A stretch of 64,000 nucleotides of DNA. It comes from VXRJ01 sp964636705 (GTDB taxonomy: Bacteria; Acidobacteriota; Vicinamibacteria; Vicinamibacterales; UBA8438). The stretch is taken from the NCBI GenBank assembly GCA_964636705.1, contig CAZWUJ010000023.1, positions 1-64,000 on the forward strand, written 5' to 3'. Shown here piece by piece: positions 1-9,075 of the stretch. Below the pieces are notes generated by a model. The model did no database searches and was not told the origin of the DNA. It saw nothing but the letters and a program-made list of their open reading frames with translations. Position numbers and translations under genes: made by a program. Numbering within the stretch: the stretch's first letter is position 1; each line of letters begins with the position of its first letter.

Positions 1-937
1 TCAGCAGGAAGGTGCCGAGGACGGCGAAGATGGCGTAGAAGCAGAAGGGGACGCTCCGGAAGAAGAAGGCGATCCGGTCGCCCTCGGTTGCGAGGAAGCT
101 GACCCCGGAGACGAAGATGAACGCCTGCACGTAGCCCGGCCACGCGTTGAAGGCGAGCTGCGACGCGATGGGCGACGCGGTGGAGTCGACGATGTAGGCG
201 AGCTCCTCGTGGCTAACCCGCTGCTGGTCGGCGATCGGCTTGACGGTGGTGCCGACGACCACGGTGCTGACCGTCCCGCCCTGGAAAAAGACGATGCCGA
301 GCATCCAGGCGACGAGCTTGGCGCTCCTCGGGCCGCGGACGAAGCGCCGCGTCATGAACTCCGCGAACGCGCGCGCCGCGCCGGTGCGCGACCAGACGCC
401 CATCAGCCCGCCGAGCAGCCAGAGGTAGAGCAGTAATATCCCGGCCGCGTTGGTGGTGGAGAGCGACGGGATGAGGACCTCCCCGGTGATGTCGTACTGG
501 CCGAGGAGCAGCGCGCCGGCGACGATGCCGGCTCCGAGCGATGTGACCGGCTCGCGCGTCACCCAGCAGAGCAGAACCGCGACGAAGGCGGGCAGCAGCG
601 AGAAGTAGCCCCAGTGCCGTTGCGCGCGGAGTTGGTAGTAGACCGTCTCGGTCTGGCCGTCGCGCGTCTCCGTCGCCACGACGAACTCCTCGGTCACCGG
701 CGGCACGGCGGTCGAGCCGTCCACCACCGCCGGATCGATCTGCGCCTCGGCGATCGGGACCGGCTCGAAATAGGCGGGTTCGCCCTCGGCGAGGTAGTAG
801 AGGCGCCCGTCGTCGTCGGTGCGGGCATCCAGCGTCACCTGGTCGACGAGCCACGTGGGTGGCACTGTCGCCCCCACGATCCACGATGTCAGCAGGGCGC
901 ACGCGAAGATGGTAAATTTCTGGATTCCGGGGGTCAT
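1..937 (-). CDS. NhaC-family Na+/H+ antiporter, 3' part cut by window edge
   Basis: The reading frame is open for 312 codons from ATG 935-937 and runs off the left edge, so the C-terminus is missing. It starts with a hydrophobic segment, then has a roughly 70-residue polar periplasmic-type loop, then a series of hydrophobic helices. A helix-flanking motif of the kind DSTASPIASQ, next to a stretch with FFQGGTVSTVVVGTT, matches the substrate-path signature of the NhaC/ion-transporter superfamily. This supports an inner-membrane Na+/H+ (or organic acid/Na+) antiporter. The start overlaps the vapC stop by 4 nt (ATGA), so the gene is probably co-translated with vapBC. The exact substrate is not readable from sequence. 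Confidence 0.75.
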   Translation of the reverse strand, partial: MTPGIQKFTIFACALLTSWIVGATVPPTWLVDQVTLDARTDDDGRLYYLAEGEPAYFEPVPIAEAQIDPAVVDGSTAVPPVTEEFVVATETRDGQTETVYYQLRAQRHWGYFSLLPAFVAVLLCWVTREPVTSLGAGIVAGALLLGQYDITGEVLIPSLSTTNAAGILLLYLWLLGGLMGVWSRTGAARAFAEFMTRRFVRGPRSAKLVAWMLGIVFFQGGTVSTVVVGTTVKPIADQQRVSHEELAYIVDSTASPIASQLAFNAWPGYVQAFIFVSGVSFLATEGDRIAFFFRSVPFCFYAIFAVLGTFLL

Positions 938-1371
938 GGCTTCAAAGGATCGTGAGTGTCGAGGAAATCGAAGCGCCGGAAGTCACGGTCATGGGTGCAG
1001 ATTGCCCGTACGCCGTGCTGACGCAGAAGTGTGGCGAGGTGTGCATCCGGCACCTGGTTTCCACGGGCCGGCGTCTCCGCCACCACCGCCGTGTAGTCTT
1101 CCCAGAACCCGTCCTCCTCGGCCAAGCATCGCACATTAGGGAGGGCGAGTAGCGTATCGATGTTGGCCATCGCTTCGGCGGACGAGAGTGGCTCGTCGAA
1201 AATGGACGGGTGCGTGGCGATCCGCAGGTAGCTCATCACCGTTGGCCATGCGATGTAAACGAGGTCACGCCCCGTCATGCATGACTGAACGAAGTCCCTC
1301 GCCCGTGCATGGAACGGGCTGGACGCGTCGGAGGCGTAGAGCAGGAGGTTGACGTCGATGGCGCAGCTCAT
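934..1371 (-). CDS. vapC: VapC-type PIN-domain toxin (145 aa)
   Basis: PIN-domain ribonuclease of about the usual VapC length. The first conserved aspartate lies in the N-terminal strand (AIDVNLLLYASD). The later acidic residues are in VPDAHLATL and in the C-terminal THDRDFRRF segment, giving the usual Mg2+-binding set. VapC toxins cleave specific RNAs, often tRNA or rRNA. ATG at 1369-1371 was chosen because it overlaps the vapB stop by 4 nt and places the PIN strand at the N-terminus; a longer in-frame extension upstream is unlikely. The gene is in an operon with the antitoxin and is followed without a gap by the antiporter gene. Confidence 0.85.
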   Translation of the reverse strand: MSCAIDVNLLLYASDASSPFHARARDFVQSCMTGRDLVYIAWPTVMSYLRIATHPSIFDEPLSSAEAMANIDTLLALPNVRCLAEEDGFWEDYTAVVAETPARGNQVPDAHLATLLRQHGVRAICTHDRDFRRFDFLDTHDPLKP

Positions 1372-1598
1372 TCCCGGTCGAGAGCGCGGTACACGGCTTC
1401 CTTGTCTTCCAGATCCACGCGGGCGCGCATGGACCTCGCGATCCACTTGGGCGTAGATGGGCGTGCGCTACTTGTGGGGGGCTTCAGCGCCTGCGCGAGC
1501 AGGTCCGAGGCCAGCCGTCCTAGCGAGGCGCCTTCGCGCTTCTGCATGCGCTTGAGTTCGCGCAGGATGGCGTCATCGATGTCGAGCGTCGTCCGCAT
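1368..1598 (-). CDS. vapB: VapB-type ribbon-helix-helix antitoxin (76 aa)
   Basis: A 76-aa protein starting MRTTLDIDD, the typical first strand of a ribbon-helix-helix DNA-binding domain. A helix-turn-helix region (about residues 10-40) follows, then a basic, proline-rich C-terminal tail that would wrap the toxin. It sits directly upstream of vapC with an ATGA overlap, the standard antitoxin-first order. It should neutralise VapC and repress its own promoter; a perfect palindrome lies just upstream of the start codon. There is no clear ribosome binding site before the ATG, so a leaderless or very short-leader transcript is possible. Confidence 0.8.
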   Translation of the reverse strand: MRTTLDIDDAILRELKRMQKREGASLGRLASDLLAQALKPPTSSARPSTPKWIARSMRARVDLEDKEAVYRALDRE

Positions 1599-1602
1599 GA
1601 AC

Positions 1603-1646
1603 TGATGATCGTATTGTGATCATCAGATGTCAAGTTATATAACATC
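1603..1646 (-). promoter_or_regulatory. vapBC promoter/operator region with two inverted repeats
   Basis: TGATGATC (1603-1610) and GATCATCA (1618-1625) form a perfect 8-bp inverted repeat with a 7-bp spacer, 4 nt upstream of the vapB ATG. A second, smaller inverted repeat (GATGT 1626-1630, ACATC 1642-1646) flanks the palindrome TTATATAA (1635-1642). On the minus strand a TTGACA-like -35 lies between them. The region is markedly AT-rich for this contig. Autoregulation by VapB, alone or with VapC, is the expected function; the exact operator half-sites are inferred. Confidence 0.6.
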
Positions 1647-1780
1647 AAGTGACTCCTCTTGCGTCACGATCCATCCCGACCCCGATTCACACGCTGCTCG
1701 CCAATCGGGTGGGGACAGTGGTATAAGGAGCGAACGGCGTCCATAGCGGCGTCATCGAGCGGCGCCGGGGAGGGGCAACC

Positions 1781-3922
1781 ATGGCGCATCGTGCGGCAAC
1801 TTTGATCCTCGCGGCCATACTCGCCGGCGCCGGCGCGTTCGGCACGACCTGGACCGACCCAGCTCCGGTTGTCCACGCCGCCGCCGGGCAGCAGGGCGCC
1901 GACGGGTCGTTCACGGCGGCTCAGGCGTCGGACGGCTGGTCCGTCTACGGCGTCCAGTGCGAGGAGTGCCATGGACCCGCTCTGGAGGGGATGGTGCATG
2001 CGCCGCCGCTCTCGGGTGTGGACTTCCTGAACCTCTGGGCGGGGCGGACGACCGACGAACTGTTCAGCTACCTGCGCGACGAGATGCCGCCGGGGCAGGC
2101 GGGGGCGCTCAGCGATCAGGCCTACCTGGGCCTCGTGGCGTACATGCTGGAGGCGAACGGCGCGGTGCCCGGCGACCGGAGCCTGACGGTGGACGCCGGC
2201 GTGATGATCGGCGACGCGGCGGACATCGAAGAGGCGCGGCGCGCGGCGCAGGCGGGCGAGCGCGTGCGAAGGCGGTCGACGCGGTTCGTGAACCGGGAGG
2301 TGCCGCACGCGCTGACGCCGGTGACCGACGCGCTGCTGTCGGACCCGTCGCCGGGGGACTGGCTGACGTGGCGCCGCACGCGCAACAGCCACGGCTACAG
2401 CCCCCTCGATCAGGTGACGCGCGAGAACGTCGGCGATTTGAAGCTCGCCTGGTCGCTCGCAATCCGGCCGGGGAACCATCAGACGACGCCGCTGGTGCAT
2501 GACGGCGTGATGTTCCTCGCCAGTCCGGGCAACGTGGTGCAGGCGGTCGATGCGGCCACAGGGGACGTAATCTGGGTGTACCGCGCGCGCCTGCCGGAGG
2601 ATGCCCGTCCCGGCCCGACGCGCACGCTGGCCCTCTACGGCGACAAGGTCTACCTCGCCACCGCCGACGCGGCGCTCGTCGCCCTCGACGCGCGGACCGG
2701 CGCGGAGGTGTGGCGGACGGTCAAGACGGACTATACGGAGGGCTTCCGCCAGAACGCCGGCCCGGTCATTGCCGACGGCGTGGTGATTACCGGCACGAAC
2801 GGCTGCGAGCGCTACACGGAGCAGACGTGCTTTATTACGGGCCACGATCCGGACACCGGCGAGGAGCTGTGGCGCACGTCGACGATCGCGCTGCCCGGCG
2901 ATCCCAACGACGGGTCGTGGGGCGACACGCCGCCGTATCTGCGGGCGGGCGGCGACGCGTGGATTCCGGGCAGTTACGACCAGGATCTCGGGCTGTTCTA
3001 CATCGGGACGGCGCAGGCGAAGCCGTGGGTGGCGGCAAGCCGCGGGATGTCGACCCGGCAGGACGCCCTCTACACCAATTCGACCCTCGCCCTGAACCCG
3101 CGCACCGGGCGGGTCGAGTGGTACTTCCAGCATGCGCCGGGCGAGACGCTGGACCTGGACATCGTCTACGAGCGGGTGCTGATCGACGCGGACGGCGAAC
3201 AGTGGCTCTTCACCATCGGGAAGGACGGCATCCTCTGGAAGCTCGATCGGCGGACCGGGGCGTTCCTCGCCCTGCGCGAGACCGTCCATCAGGACGTCTT
3301 CGAGTCGATTGACAGGACGACCGGCGAGCTGACCTACCGGCAGGATCTGCAGGACATCGAGATCGGGCAGCGCGTGTTCGCGTGTCCGAGCCTGCTCGGC
3401 GGCCACAACTGGCAGGCGTCGGCGTACTACCCGGACGCCGGGGCGTTGATCATTCCCCTTCACCAGGCGTGCATGCACCTGACCGGACGGGCGGTGGAGT
3501 TCATCGAGGGGGGCGGCGGGACCGCCGGCCGCTACGAGCTCCTGGAGATGCCCGGCAGCAACGGCAACACCGGGAAGCTGGCCGCCTACGACGTCCGGAC
3601 GATGGAGGAGCTCTGGAGCCACGAGCAGCGGGCGCCGTTCCTGACGTCGGCGCTGACGACGGCGGGCGGCCTGGTCTTCGCCGGCGACGGGGCGCGCTAC
3701 TACCGCGCCTTCGATGTCGAGACGGGCGACGTGCTGTGGGAGACGCGGCTGGCCGCGTCGGCCCACGGCTACCCGATAACGTACGAGGCCGGCGGGCGGC
3801 AGTTCATCGCCGTTCCCGCCGCGCTCGGCGGCGTCTTCCGGTCGCTGACCGCAAACCTGAGCCCGGAAATCTATCAGCCGGAGGGTGGCAACGCGCTGTT
3901 TGTCTTCGCGTTGCCGGAGTAG
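1781..3922 (+). CDS. Cytochrome c - PQQ-type quinoprotein dehydrogenase (713 aa)
   Basis: Secreted protein with a signal peptide (about residues 1-34), an N-terminal cytochrome c domain with a CEECH heme motif (C60, C63, H64) and a distal Met in the EMPPGQ region. A C-terminal eight-bladed quinoprotein propeller follows, with repeated DAATGDVIW / DTGEELWR blade motifs typical of PQQ alcohol dehydrogenases. It probably oxidises an alcohol or sugar in the periplasm and passes electrons through its own heme. The vicinal Cys-Cys pair of classical methanol/ethanol dehydrogenases is absent at the expected site, so substrate and PQQ binding may differ. ATG 1781 follows a GGGGAGGGG ribosome binding site. 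The cytochrome domain is N-terminal rather than C-terminal. Confidence 0.8.
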   Translation: MAHRAATLILAAILAGAGAFGTTWTDPAPVVHAAAGQQGADGSFTAAQASDGWSVYGVQCEECHGPALEGMVHAPPLSGVDFLNLWAGRTTDELFSYLRDEMPPGQAGALSDQAYLGLVAYMLEANGAVPGDRSLTVDAGVMIGDAADIEEARRAAQAGERVRRRSTRFVNREVPHALTPVTDALLSDPSPGDWLTWRRTRNSHGYSPLDQVTRENVGDLKLAWSLAIRPGNHQTTPLVHDGVMFLASPGNVVQAVDAATGDVIWVYRARLPEDARPGPTRTLALYGDKVYLATADAALVALDARTGAEVWRTVKTDYTEGFRQNAGPVIADGVVITGTNGCERYTEQTCFITGHDPDTGEELWRTSTIALPGDPNDGSWGDTPPYLRAGGDAWIPGSYDQDLGLFYIGTAQAKPWVAASRGMSTRQDALYTNSTLALNPRTGRVEWYFQHAPGETLDLDIVYERVLIDADGEQWLFTIGKDGILWKLDRRTGAFLALRETVHQDVFESIDRTTGELTYRQDLQDIEIGQRVFACPSLLGGHNWQASAYYPDAGALIIPLHQACMHLTGRAVEFIEGGGGTAGRYELLEMPGSNGNTGKLAAYDVRTMEELWSHEQRAPFLTSALTTAGGLVFAGDGARYYRAFDVETGDVLWETRLAASAHGYPITYEAGGRQFIAVPAALGGVFRSLTANLSPEIYQPEGGNALFVFALPE

Positions 3923-3949
3923 GAACTACGTCCTGAGAGGAGTCGCGAC

Positions 3950-4846
3950 ATGAAGTGGAATCGCCGTGAGTTCATCGTCACCTCGACAGCCGGAATGGTG
4001 GGGACCGCGCTGTATCGCGCGCCGCTGCTCGCGCAGCAGCCGGCGACCCCCGAATTCACCGCCTTGCGCGGGAACGCGGGCATCTTCACCGCCCGCGGCG
4101 GGACGATGGGCTGGCTCATCAACCCGGACGCCGTCGTGGTCGTGGACAGCCAGTTCGCGGATACCGCCCAGATGTTCCTCGACGGCCTGGGTGAGCGCAC
4201 GTCGCGGCGCATCGACGTGCTCGTCAATACGCACCACCATGGCGATCACACGGCCGGGAACCAGACGCTACGCCCCTCGGTCGACACGATCGTCGCGCAC
4301 GCCAACGTGCCGGGACTGCAGAGGCGCCAGGCCACCGAGCGGGACACCGAAGCGGAACAGGCCTATGCGGACGAGACCTTCGACGACAACTGGAGTCTCG
4401 ATGCGGGTGGCGAGCGTGTGTCGGCCAGGCACTACGGTCCGGCCCACACCGGGGGGGACGGCGTGATCTTCTTCGAAGGCGCCAACGTCGTCCACATGGG
4501 CGACCTGATGTTCAACCACCGCCACCCGTTCATCGACCGCCCGGGCGGCGCGTCGATCCGCAACTGGATCACGACCCTCGAGCAGGTCGTAGCGGACCAC
4601 GACAGCGACACCATCTACATCTTCGGCCACGCGGGGCCGGGCAATCCGATTACCGGCCCCGCAAGCGTGCTGCTGGGGATGCGCGACTACTTCTCCGGGC
4701 TACTCGAGTACGTCGAACAGGGAATTGCCGACGGCAAGTCGGCCGAGGAGATCGCGCAGGTCGAACAGCTTCCGGGGTTCGCGGACTACTCCGGCCAGCC
4801 CGCGCGCAACATTGGAACCGCATTCGAGGAGATCACCGCCGGCTGA
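3950..4846 (+). CDS. Exported metallo-beta-lactamase-fold hydrolase (298 aa)
   Basis: The metal-binding motif THHHGDH (residues 94-100) is followed by later metal ligands in the GPAHTGGD and MGDLMFNH segments and a C-terminal FGHAGPG. This marks an MBL-fold hydrolase with two metal ions. The N-terminus starts with an NRREFIV twin-arginine-like motif and a hydrophobic stretch ending near LLAQQ, which suggests Tat export of the folded metalloprotein. AGGAG precedes ATG 3950, 27 nt after the quinoprotein stop, so the two are probably co-transcribed. The overall pattern resembles quinoprotein-associated MBL proteins rather than true beta-lactamases; the substrate is unknown. Confidence 0.75.
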   Translation: MKWNRREFIVTSTAGMVGTALYRAPLLAQQPATPEFTALRGNAGIFTARGGTMGWLINPDAVVVVDSQFADTAQMFLDGLGERTSRRIDVLVNTHHHGDHTAGNQTLRPSVDTIVAHANVPGLQRRQATERDTEAEQAYADETFDDNWSLDAGGERVSARHYGPAHTGGDGVIFFEGANVVHMGDLMFNHRHPFIDRPGGASIRNWITTLEQVVADHDSDTIYIFGHAGPGNPITGPASVLLGMRDYFSGLLEYVEQGIADGKSAEEIAQVEQLPGFADYSGQPARNIGTAFEEITAG

Positions 4847-4905
4847 GTGAAACGGATTTCGCTCGCGTCGGCACGTTCGGACCGGAACCACGGGAGGGCG
4901 AACCG

Positions 4906-6360
4906 ATGATGATGCGACGTTTCGTCTGGCTATTCGTAGTGGCGGTGGCGGTTTCCGGTTGTCAGCCGCTTCCGCCGGAAATGCAGCTCATACACGACGC
5001 CGCCGATGCCCACGGCGGTGTGGAGGCGGTCGAGGGGGTCGCCACGCTGCGCATCGAGGGCAGCGGGACGAACTTCCGGTTGGGGCAGAACCGGACGCCG
5101 GACACGGAGCTCCCGACGGCCGCGGTCGAGTCGTACACGGTCGAGGCCGACCTGCAGAATCACCGCATCCGGTGGGAGATTTCCGCCGCCAACTTCGCCG
5201 GGAACGTCAATACGGCGGTTACCGCAATGGATGCCGGCGTGGCGTTCAACGTCGGGCAGAACGGAGCCCAGCGGCAGGGCGCCAGGGTCGCGGCCGAGCG
5301 TCATGCGGAGTTCTACCATCACCCCCTGACCCTGCTCCAGTCCGCGCTGGGCGAGGAGGGGATGGCGGCGACGGTCAGCAACCTCCGGCAGGAAGGGGGG
5401 AACGACGTCGTCGACGTCACCACGCCGGACGGCAGCGCGCTGACGCTGCACGTCGACCCCGAGTCCCGGCACGTGATGAGAATCGCGTCGATGGCGTACA
5501 ACACGAATCTGGGGGACGTCGAGACGGCGACCGCCTTTCGCGATTTCGCCGACGCGGGCGGATTGATGCTGCCCGAATCGATCACCAGGACCATTGACGG
5601 CCAGCCCGTCAGCGTTCTGCGGGTCAGTCATGCCGTCGATGCGGAGATCGGCGATCTCTCGGCGCCGGCCGATGTCGCTTCGGCCGCGGAGCCGGGTCCG
5701 CCCACCGCCAACGTGGTGGAGGAGGAACTCGCCGACGGCGTCTGGCTGCTCGCCGGCCAATCTCATCACAGTGTCCTGATCGAGCTCGACGAGTACGCCG
5801 TCCTGGTGGAGGCGCCGCAGCACGACACGCGAACGCTGGCCGCGATCGCGCGGGCGCGCGAGCTGGTGCCGGAGAAGCCGCTGCAGTATCTCGTCAACAC
5901 GCATCACCACTTCGATCACTCGGGCGGCATTCGGGCCGCCGTGGCGGAGGGGCTGACCCTGATCACCCATGAGACGAACCGGGCCCTGTTCGAGGAGCTG
6001 GTGTCCCGCCCGCACACGATCGTGGCGGACCATCTGGCCCGGCAGCCGGCCGCGCTCACGCTGGAGGGGGTCGCCGGCGACGACGTCTACGAGCTGGGAG
6101 AAGGCGGCAGGACCGTGCAGATCTTCCGGATGGGCGACAACCCCCATGCCGACGGCGCGCTCCTGGTCTACTTGCCGGCGGAACGGATGCTGGTTCAGGC
6201 CGACTTGTTCATCCCCGGGATTGGCGGGCCGTTTGCAGAGACTGCGGCGGTCTTGCTCCAGACTATTCGCGACCGTGACCTCCGGGTCGATCAACTCGTG
6301 CCGATTCATGGCGGGGTCCTGCCGCTGAGCGATCTGGAAGCAGCGGTAGAGGCTGGCTAG
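4906..6360 (+). CDS. Lipoprotein with C-terminal metallo-beta-lactamase domain (484 aa)
   Basis: A lipoprotein signal with lipobox VSGC (Cys19) precedes a roughly 240-residue N-terminal domain of beta-rich, non-enzymatic appearance. The MBL domain follows, with THHHFDHSGG (metal ligands H333, H334, D, H) and downstream ligands in DNPHADG, VQADLF and VPIHGG. The N-terminal half resembles the outer-membrane-lipoprotein-carrier-like domains that sometimes precede MBL domains, but this is a weak impression. It is the second MBL-fold gene in a row and probably belongs to the same transcription unit. The start could be any of the three N-terminal Met codons. A periplasm-facing, lipid-anchored hydrolase of unknown substrate is the best reading. 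Confidence 0.7.
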   Translation: MMMRRFVWLFVVAVAVSGCQPLPPEMQLIHDAADAHGGVEAVEGVATLRIEGSGTNFRLGQNRTPDTELPTAAVESYTVEADLQNHRIRWEISAANFAGNVNTAVTAMDAGVAFNVGQNGAQRQGARVAAERHAEFYHHPLTLLQSALGEEGMAATVSNLRQEGGNDVVDVTTPDGSALTLHVDPESRHVMRIASMAYNTNLGDVETATAFRDFADAGGLMLPESITRTIDGQPVSVLRVSHAVDAEIGDLSAPADVASAAEPGPPTANVVEEELADGVWLLAGQSHHSVLIELDEYAVLVEAPQHDTRTLAAIARARELVPEKPLQYLVNTHHHFDHSGGIRAAVAEGLTLITHETNRALFEELVSRPHTIVADHLARQPAALTLEGVAGDDVYELGEGGRTVQIFRMGDNPHADGALLVYLPAERMLVQADLFIPGIGGPFAETAAVLLQTIRDRDLRVDQLVPIHGGVLPLSDLEAAVEAG

Positions 6361-6387
6361 GAGTCATGGATCGTCTATGATGCAAGC

Positions 6388-9075
6388 GTGAAACCCGTCT
6401 CGCGGCGGACGTTTCTCAAGTCAGGCGCGGCCGTTACGGCGGCGACGACGCTGCCGGCCGCCCGAACGCCGCTCGGCGCCCAGAGCGGCCCGGCCGATTC
6501 CGCGCCGCGAACTGCAATCACCCTGACCGTCAACGGCGTGCGGCGCACCATCGAGGTCGAGGATCGGTGGACCCTGGCCGAGTTGTTGCGGGACCATCTC
6601 GATCTCACCGGGACGAAGATCGGGTGCGATCGCGGCGAATGCGGCGCGTGTACGGTGCATCTCGACGGCGCCCCGGTCTACTCGTGCAGTCAGCTCGCGG
6701 TCTGGGCCGATGGGCGGGCGGTGACGACCGTGGAGGGGCTCGCCGACGGCGATCGGCTGGACCCGCTCCAGGAGGCGTTCATCGCCGGCGACGGCCCGCA
6801 GTGCGGCTTCTGCACGTCGGGCCAGTTGATGGCGGCCAAGGCGGTGGTTTCCGCCACGCCGAATCCCTCCGAGGAGGACGTCCGGCAGGGGATGACGGGC
6901 AACCTCTGCCGCTGCTCGAACTACAACCGCTACGTCGCCGCGGTCCTCGACCGCCCGCCCGAGCGCGCGACGGTTCGGGACCCGATGAATGTAGTCGGCC
7001 AGGGCCATCCCCGCGTCGATGCGGCCGAGCGGGTCACCGGCGCGGCGCGCTATACCGGTGACGTCAAGCTTCCCGGGATGGCCTACGCGCGGACCCTCCG
7101 CAGCCCGCATCCCCACGCCCGGATTGTGGGGATCGATACCCGGCGCGCGCGGGCGATGCCGGGGGTCTACGCGGTATTGACCCGCGAGAACTGCGATACC
7201 ACGTGGGGAAGCGGCGATCAGCAGAACCCGCGCTACCTGTTCAACAACCCGGTCCGGTTCGTCGGCGATCCGGTGGCCGCCGTGGCCGCCGTGGATCGCC
7301 ACGTGGCGGAGGCGGCGATCCAGGCGATCGAAGTCGAGTACGAACCGCTCGACTTCGTTCTGGATCCGGAGGAGGCGCTCCAGCCGGGGACGGTCGAGAT
7401 CCAGCCGGGCGGCAACCTTGCCCGCCGGCGAGACGGCGAGGCGTTGCCCGACACCTATCAACGCGGCGATGTCGACGCGGGCCTGGCCGCCGCGGATGTC
7501 GTGGTCGAGGAGACCTACGTCTCGAAGCACCACAGCAACGCCCAGATGGAGCCCCGCGCCGCGGTGGCGCGCTGGGAGGGCGACGAGCTCACCCTCTGGA
7601 CGCCGACCCAGGGCATCTCGAATTGCCGCTCGGATGTGGCGCGCGATCTCGGCCTTCCTCCCGAGCAGGTCCGCGTCGTCTGCGAGTTCATGGGCGGCGG
7701 CTTCGGCAACAAGAACCAGTGTCAGGACGCCGATCTCATCGCCGCCCTCCTCGCGCGGGAGGCGGGGCGCCCGGTCAAGCTGGAGCTGACGCGGAAGGAC
7801 GACTTTCTCGGGGTCCACGGCCGCTGGCCGACGGTGCAGCACTATCGCGTGGGGGCAAGCCGCGCCGGAACGCTGCAGGCCATTCAGCTCCGCGGCTTCA
7901 GCGGCATGGGGCCGCATCGCAAGAGCAGCGGCGGCATCGCCGGAATCGAGTTGTTCCGGTGTCCCAACGTGCGCCGCGAAGTCTCGCCGGTCTTCACGAA
8001 CATGACCGTCGCCGCGAACTTCCGGGGTCCGTCCTATCCCCAGGGCGTCTGGGGTATCGAGTCGGTCATGGATCAGGTGGCCCACGAGCTCTCCATCGAT
8101 CCGGTCGACTTCCATCTCCGGAACCTGACCCGGGCCTACAACGACGAGACGCCCTATACGAGTTGGGCGCTGCGCGAGTGCATCACCGAAGGGGCCGAAA
8201 GGTTCGGCTGGCCGGGGCGCTGGCGGCGGGCCGGGACGCAGTCCGGTACTCACCGGCGGGGCGTTGGAATGGCGATCGGCATGTTCGCGGCCCGTCTCGG
8301 ACGAAGCAGTGCGGTGTTGCGACTCGAAGGGGGACGCCTGTTTCTGCACATCGGGGTGACCGACATCGGCACCGCGACCAAGACCGCGATGGCCCAGTTG
8401 GCGGCCGAGGCGATGGGGATGGACCTTGACGACGTGACCGTCGTCTGGGGCGACACCGATCGATGTCCGTACTCAGTGGGGGAGTCGGGAAGCCGGACGA
8501 CGACCCATACCGGACAGGCGATTCTGGAAGCGGCGGAAGACCTCAAGCGGCAGATTGCGGCGGGCGCCGGAGCGCTCGAGAGCCGGACCCTGATCGCGCA
8601 GGCGACGCCGGAGCCCATCATCGACGGCTTCGCGCGCTACGCCTCGGCCGCGCACTTCGTGGAGGTCGAGGTGGATACGGAGCTGGGCGGCATCCGCGTG
8701 CTGCAGTACCTGGCGATGCACGAGAGCGGGCGCATCATCAATCCGCTCACCTCCGCGAGCCAGGTCAAGGGCGGCGTCACGATGGGAATCGGCATGGCGC
8801 TGCACGAGGAACTGATCTACGACCGCCTGACCGGCATACCGGTCAATCCGGGGTACTACGGCGCCCGGGTCATGACGCACCTCGACGCGCCCGAGATCGA
8901 GGTCCGGTTCATCGAGCCCGACGACGCGTATGGACCCTACGGGGCGAAGAACGTCGGCGAGCCGCCGGTGATACCGGTGGTGGCGGCGATCGGCAACGCG
9001 GTGTTCAATGCGACCGGCCGCCGTATTCGGGAGCTGCCGATGACCCGGGACCGGGTCCTGGAGGCACTGGCGTGA
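6388..9075 (+). CDS. Tat-exported molybdenum hydroxylase, fused Fe-S and Mo-cofactor subunits (895 aa)
   Basis: The protein starts with a twin-arginine signal (SRRTFLKSGAAV). An XDH/CoxS-type 2x[2Fe-2S] module follows, with C80, C85, C88 for the first cluster and C139, C142, C174, C176 for the second. Next comes a complete CoxL/PaoC-type molybdopterin module, ending with the conserved active-site glutamate in NVGEPP (E858). In most bacteria these modules are separate subunits. Together with the downstream FAD subunit it resembles the periplasmic aldehyde oxidoreductase PaoABC (YagTSR), with A and C fused. GTG 6388 is used because both upstream ATGs run into stops at once. Likely role: oxidation of aldehydes or N-heterocycles in the periplasm. 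Confidence 0.85.
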   Translation: MKPVSRRTFLKSGAAVTAATTLPAARTPLGAQSGPADSAPRTAITLTVNGVRRTIEVEDRWTLAELLRDHLDLTGTKIGCDRGECGACTVHLDGAPVYSCSQLAVWADGRAVTTVEGLADGDRLDPLQEAFIAGDGPQCGFCTSGQLMAAKAVVSATPNPSEEDVRQGMTGNLCRCSNYNRYVAAVLDRPPERATVRDPMNVVGQGHPRVDAAERVTGAARYTGDVKLPGMAYARTLRSPHPHARIVGIDTRRARAMPGVYAVLTRENCDTTWGSGDQQNPRYLFNNPVRFVGDPVAAVAAVDRHVAEAAIQAIEVEYEPLDFVLDPEEALQPGTVEIQPGGNLARRRDGEALPDTYQRGDVDAGLAAADVVVEETYVSKHHSNAQMEPRAAVARWEGDELTLWTPTQGISNCRSDVARDLGLPPEQVRVVCEFMGGGFGNKNQCQDADLIAALLAREAGRPVKLELTRKDDFLGVHGRWPTVQHYRVGASRAGTLQAIQLRGFSGMGPHRKSSGGIAGIELFRCPNVRREVSPVFTNMTVAANFRGPSYPQGVWGIESVMDQVAHELSIDPVDFHLRNLTRAYNDETPYTSWALRECITEGAERFGWPGRWRRAGTQSGTHRRGVGMAIGMFAARLGRSSAVLRLEGGRLFLHIGVTDIGTATKTAMAQLAAEAMGMDLDDVTVVWGDTDRCPYSVGESGSRTTTHTGQAILEAAEDLKRQIAAGAGALESRTLIAQATPEPIIDGFARYASAAHFVEVEVDTELGGIRVLQYLAMHESGRIINPLTSASQVKGGVTMGIGMALHEELIYDRLTGIPVNPGYYGARVMTHLDAPEIEVRFIEPDDAYGPYGAKNVGEPPVIPVVAAIGNAVFNATGRRIRELPMTRDRVLEALA

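Noticed and set aside
1664..3766. Long minus-strand open frame of 700 codons opposite the quinoprotein gene
   Set aside because: Composition is Arg/Pro/Val-rich without domains, and the plus strand encodes a clear heme-quinoprotein. It is a codon-bias shadow in high-GC DNA.
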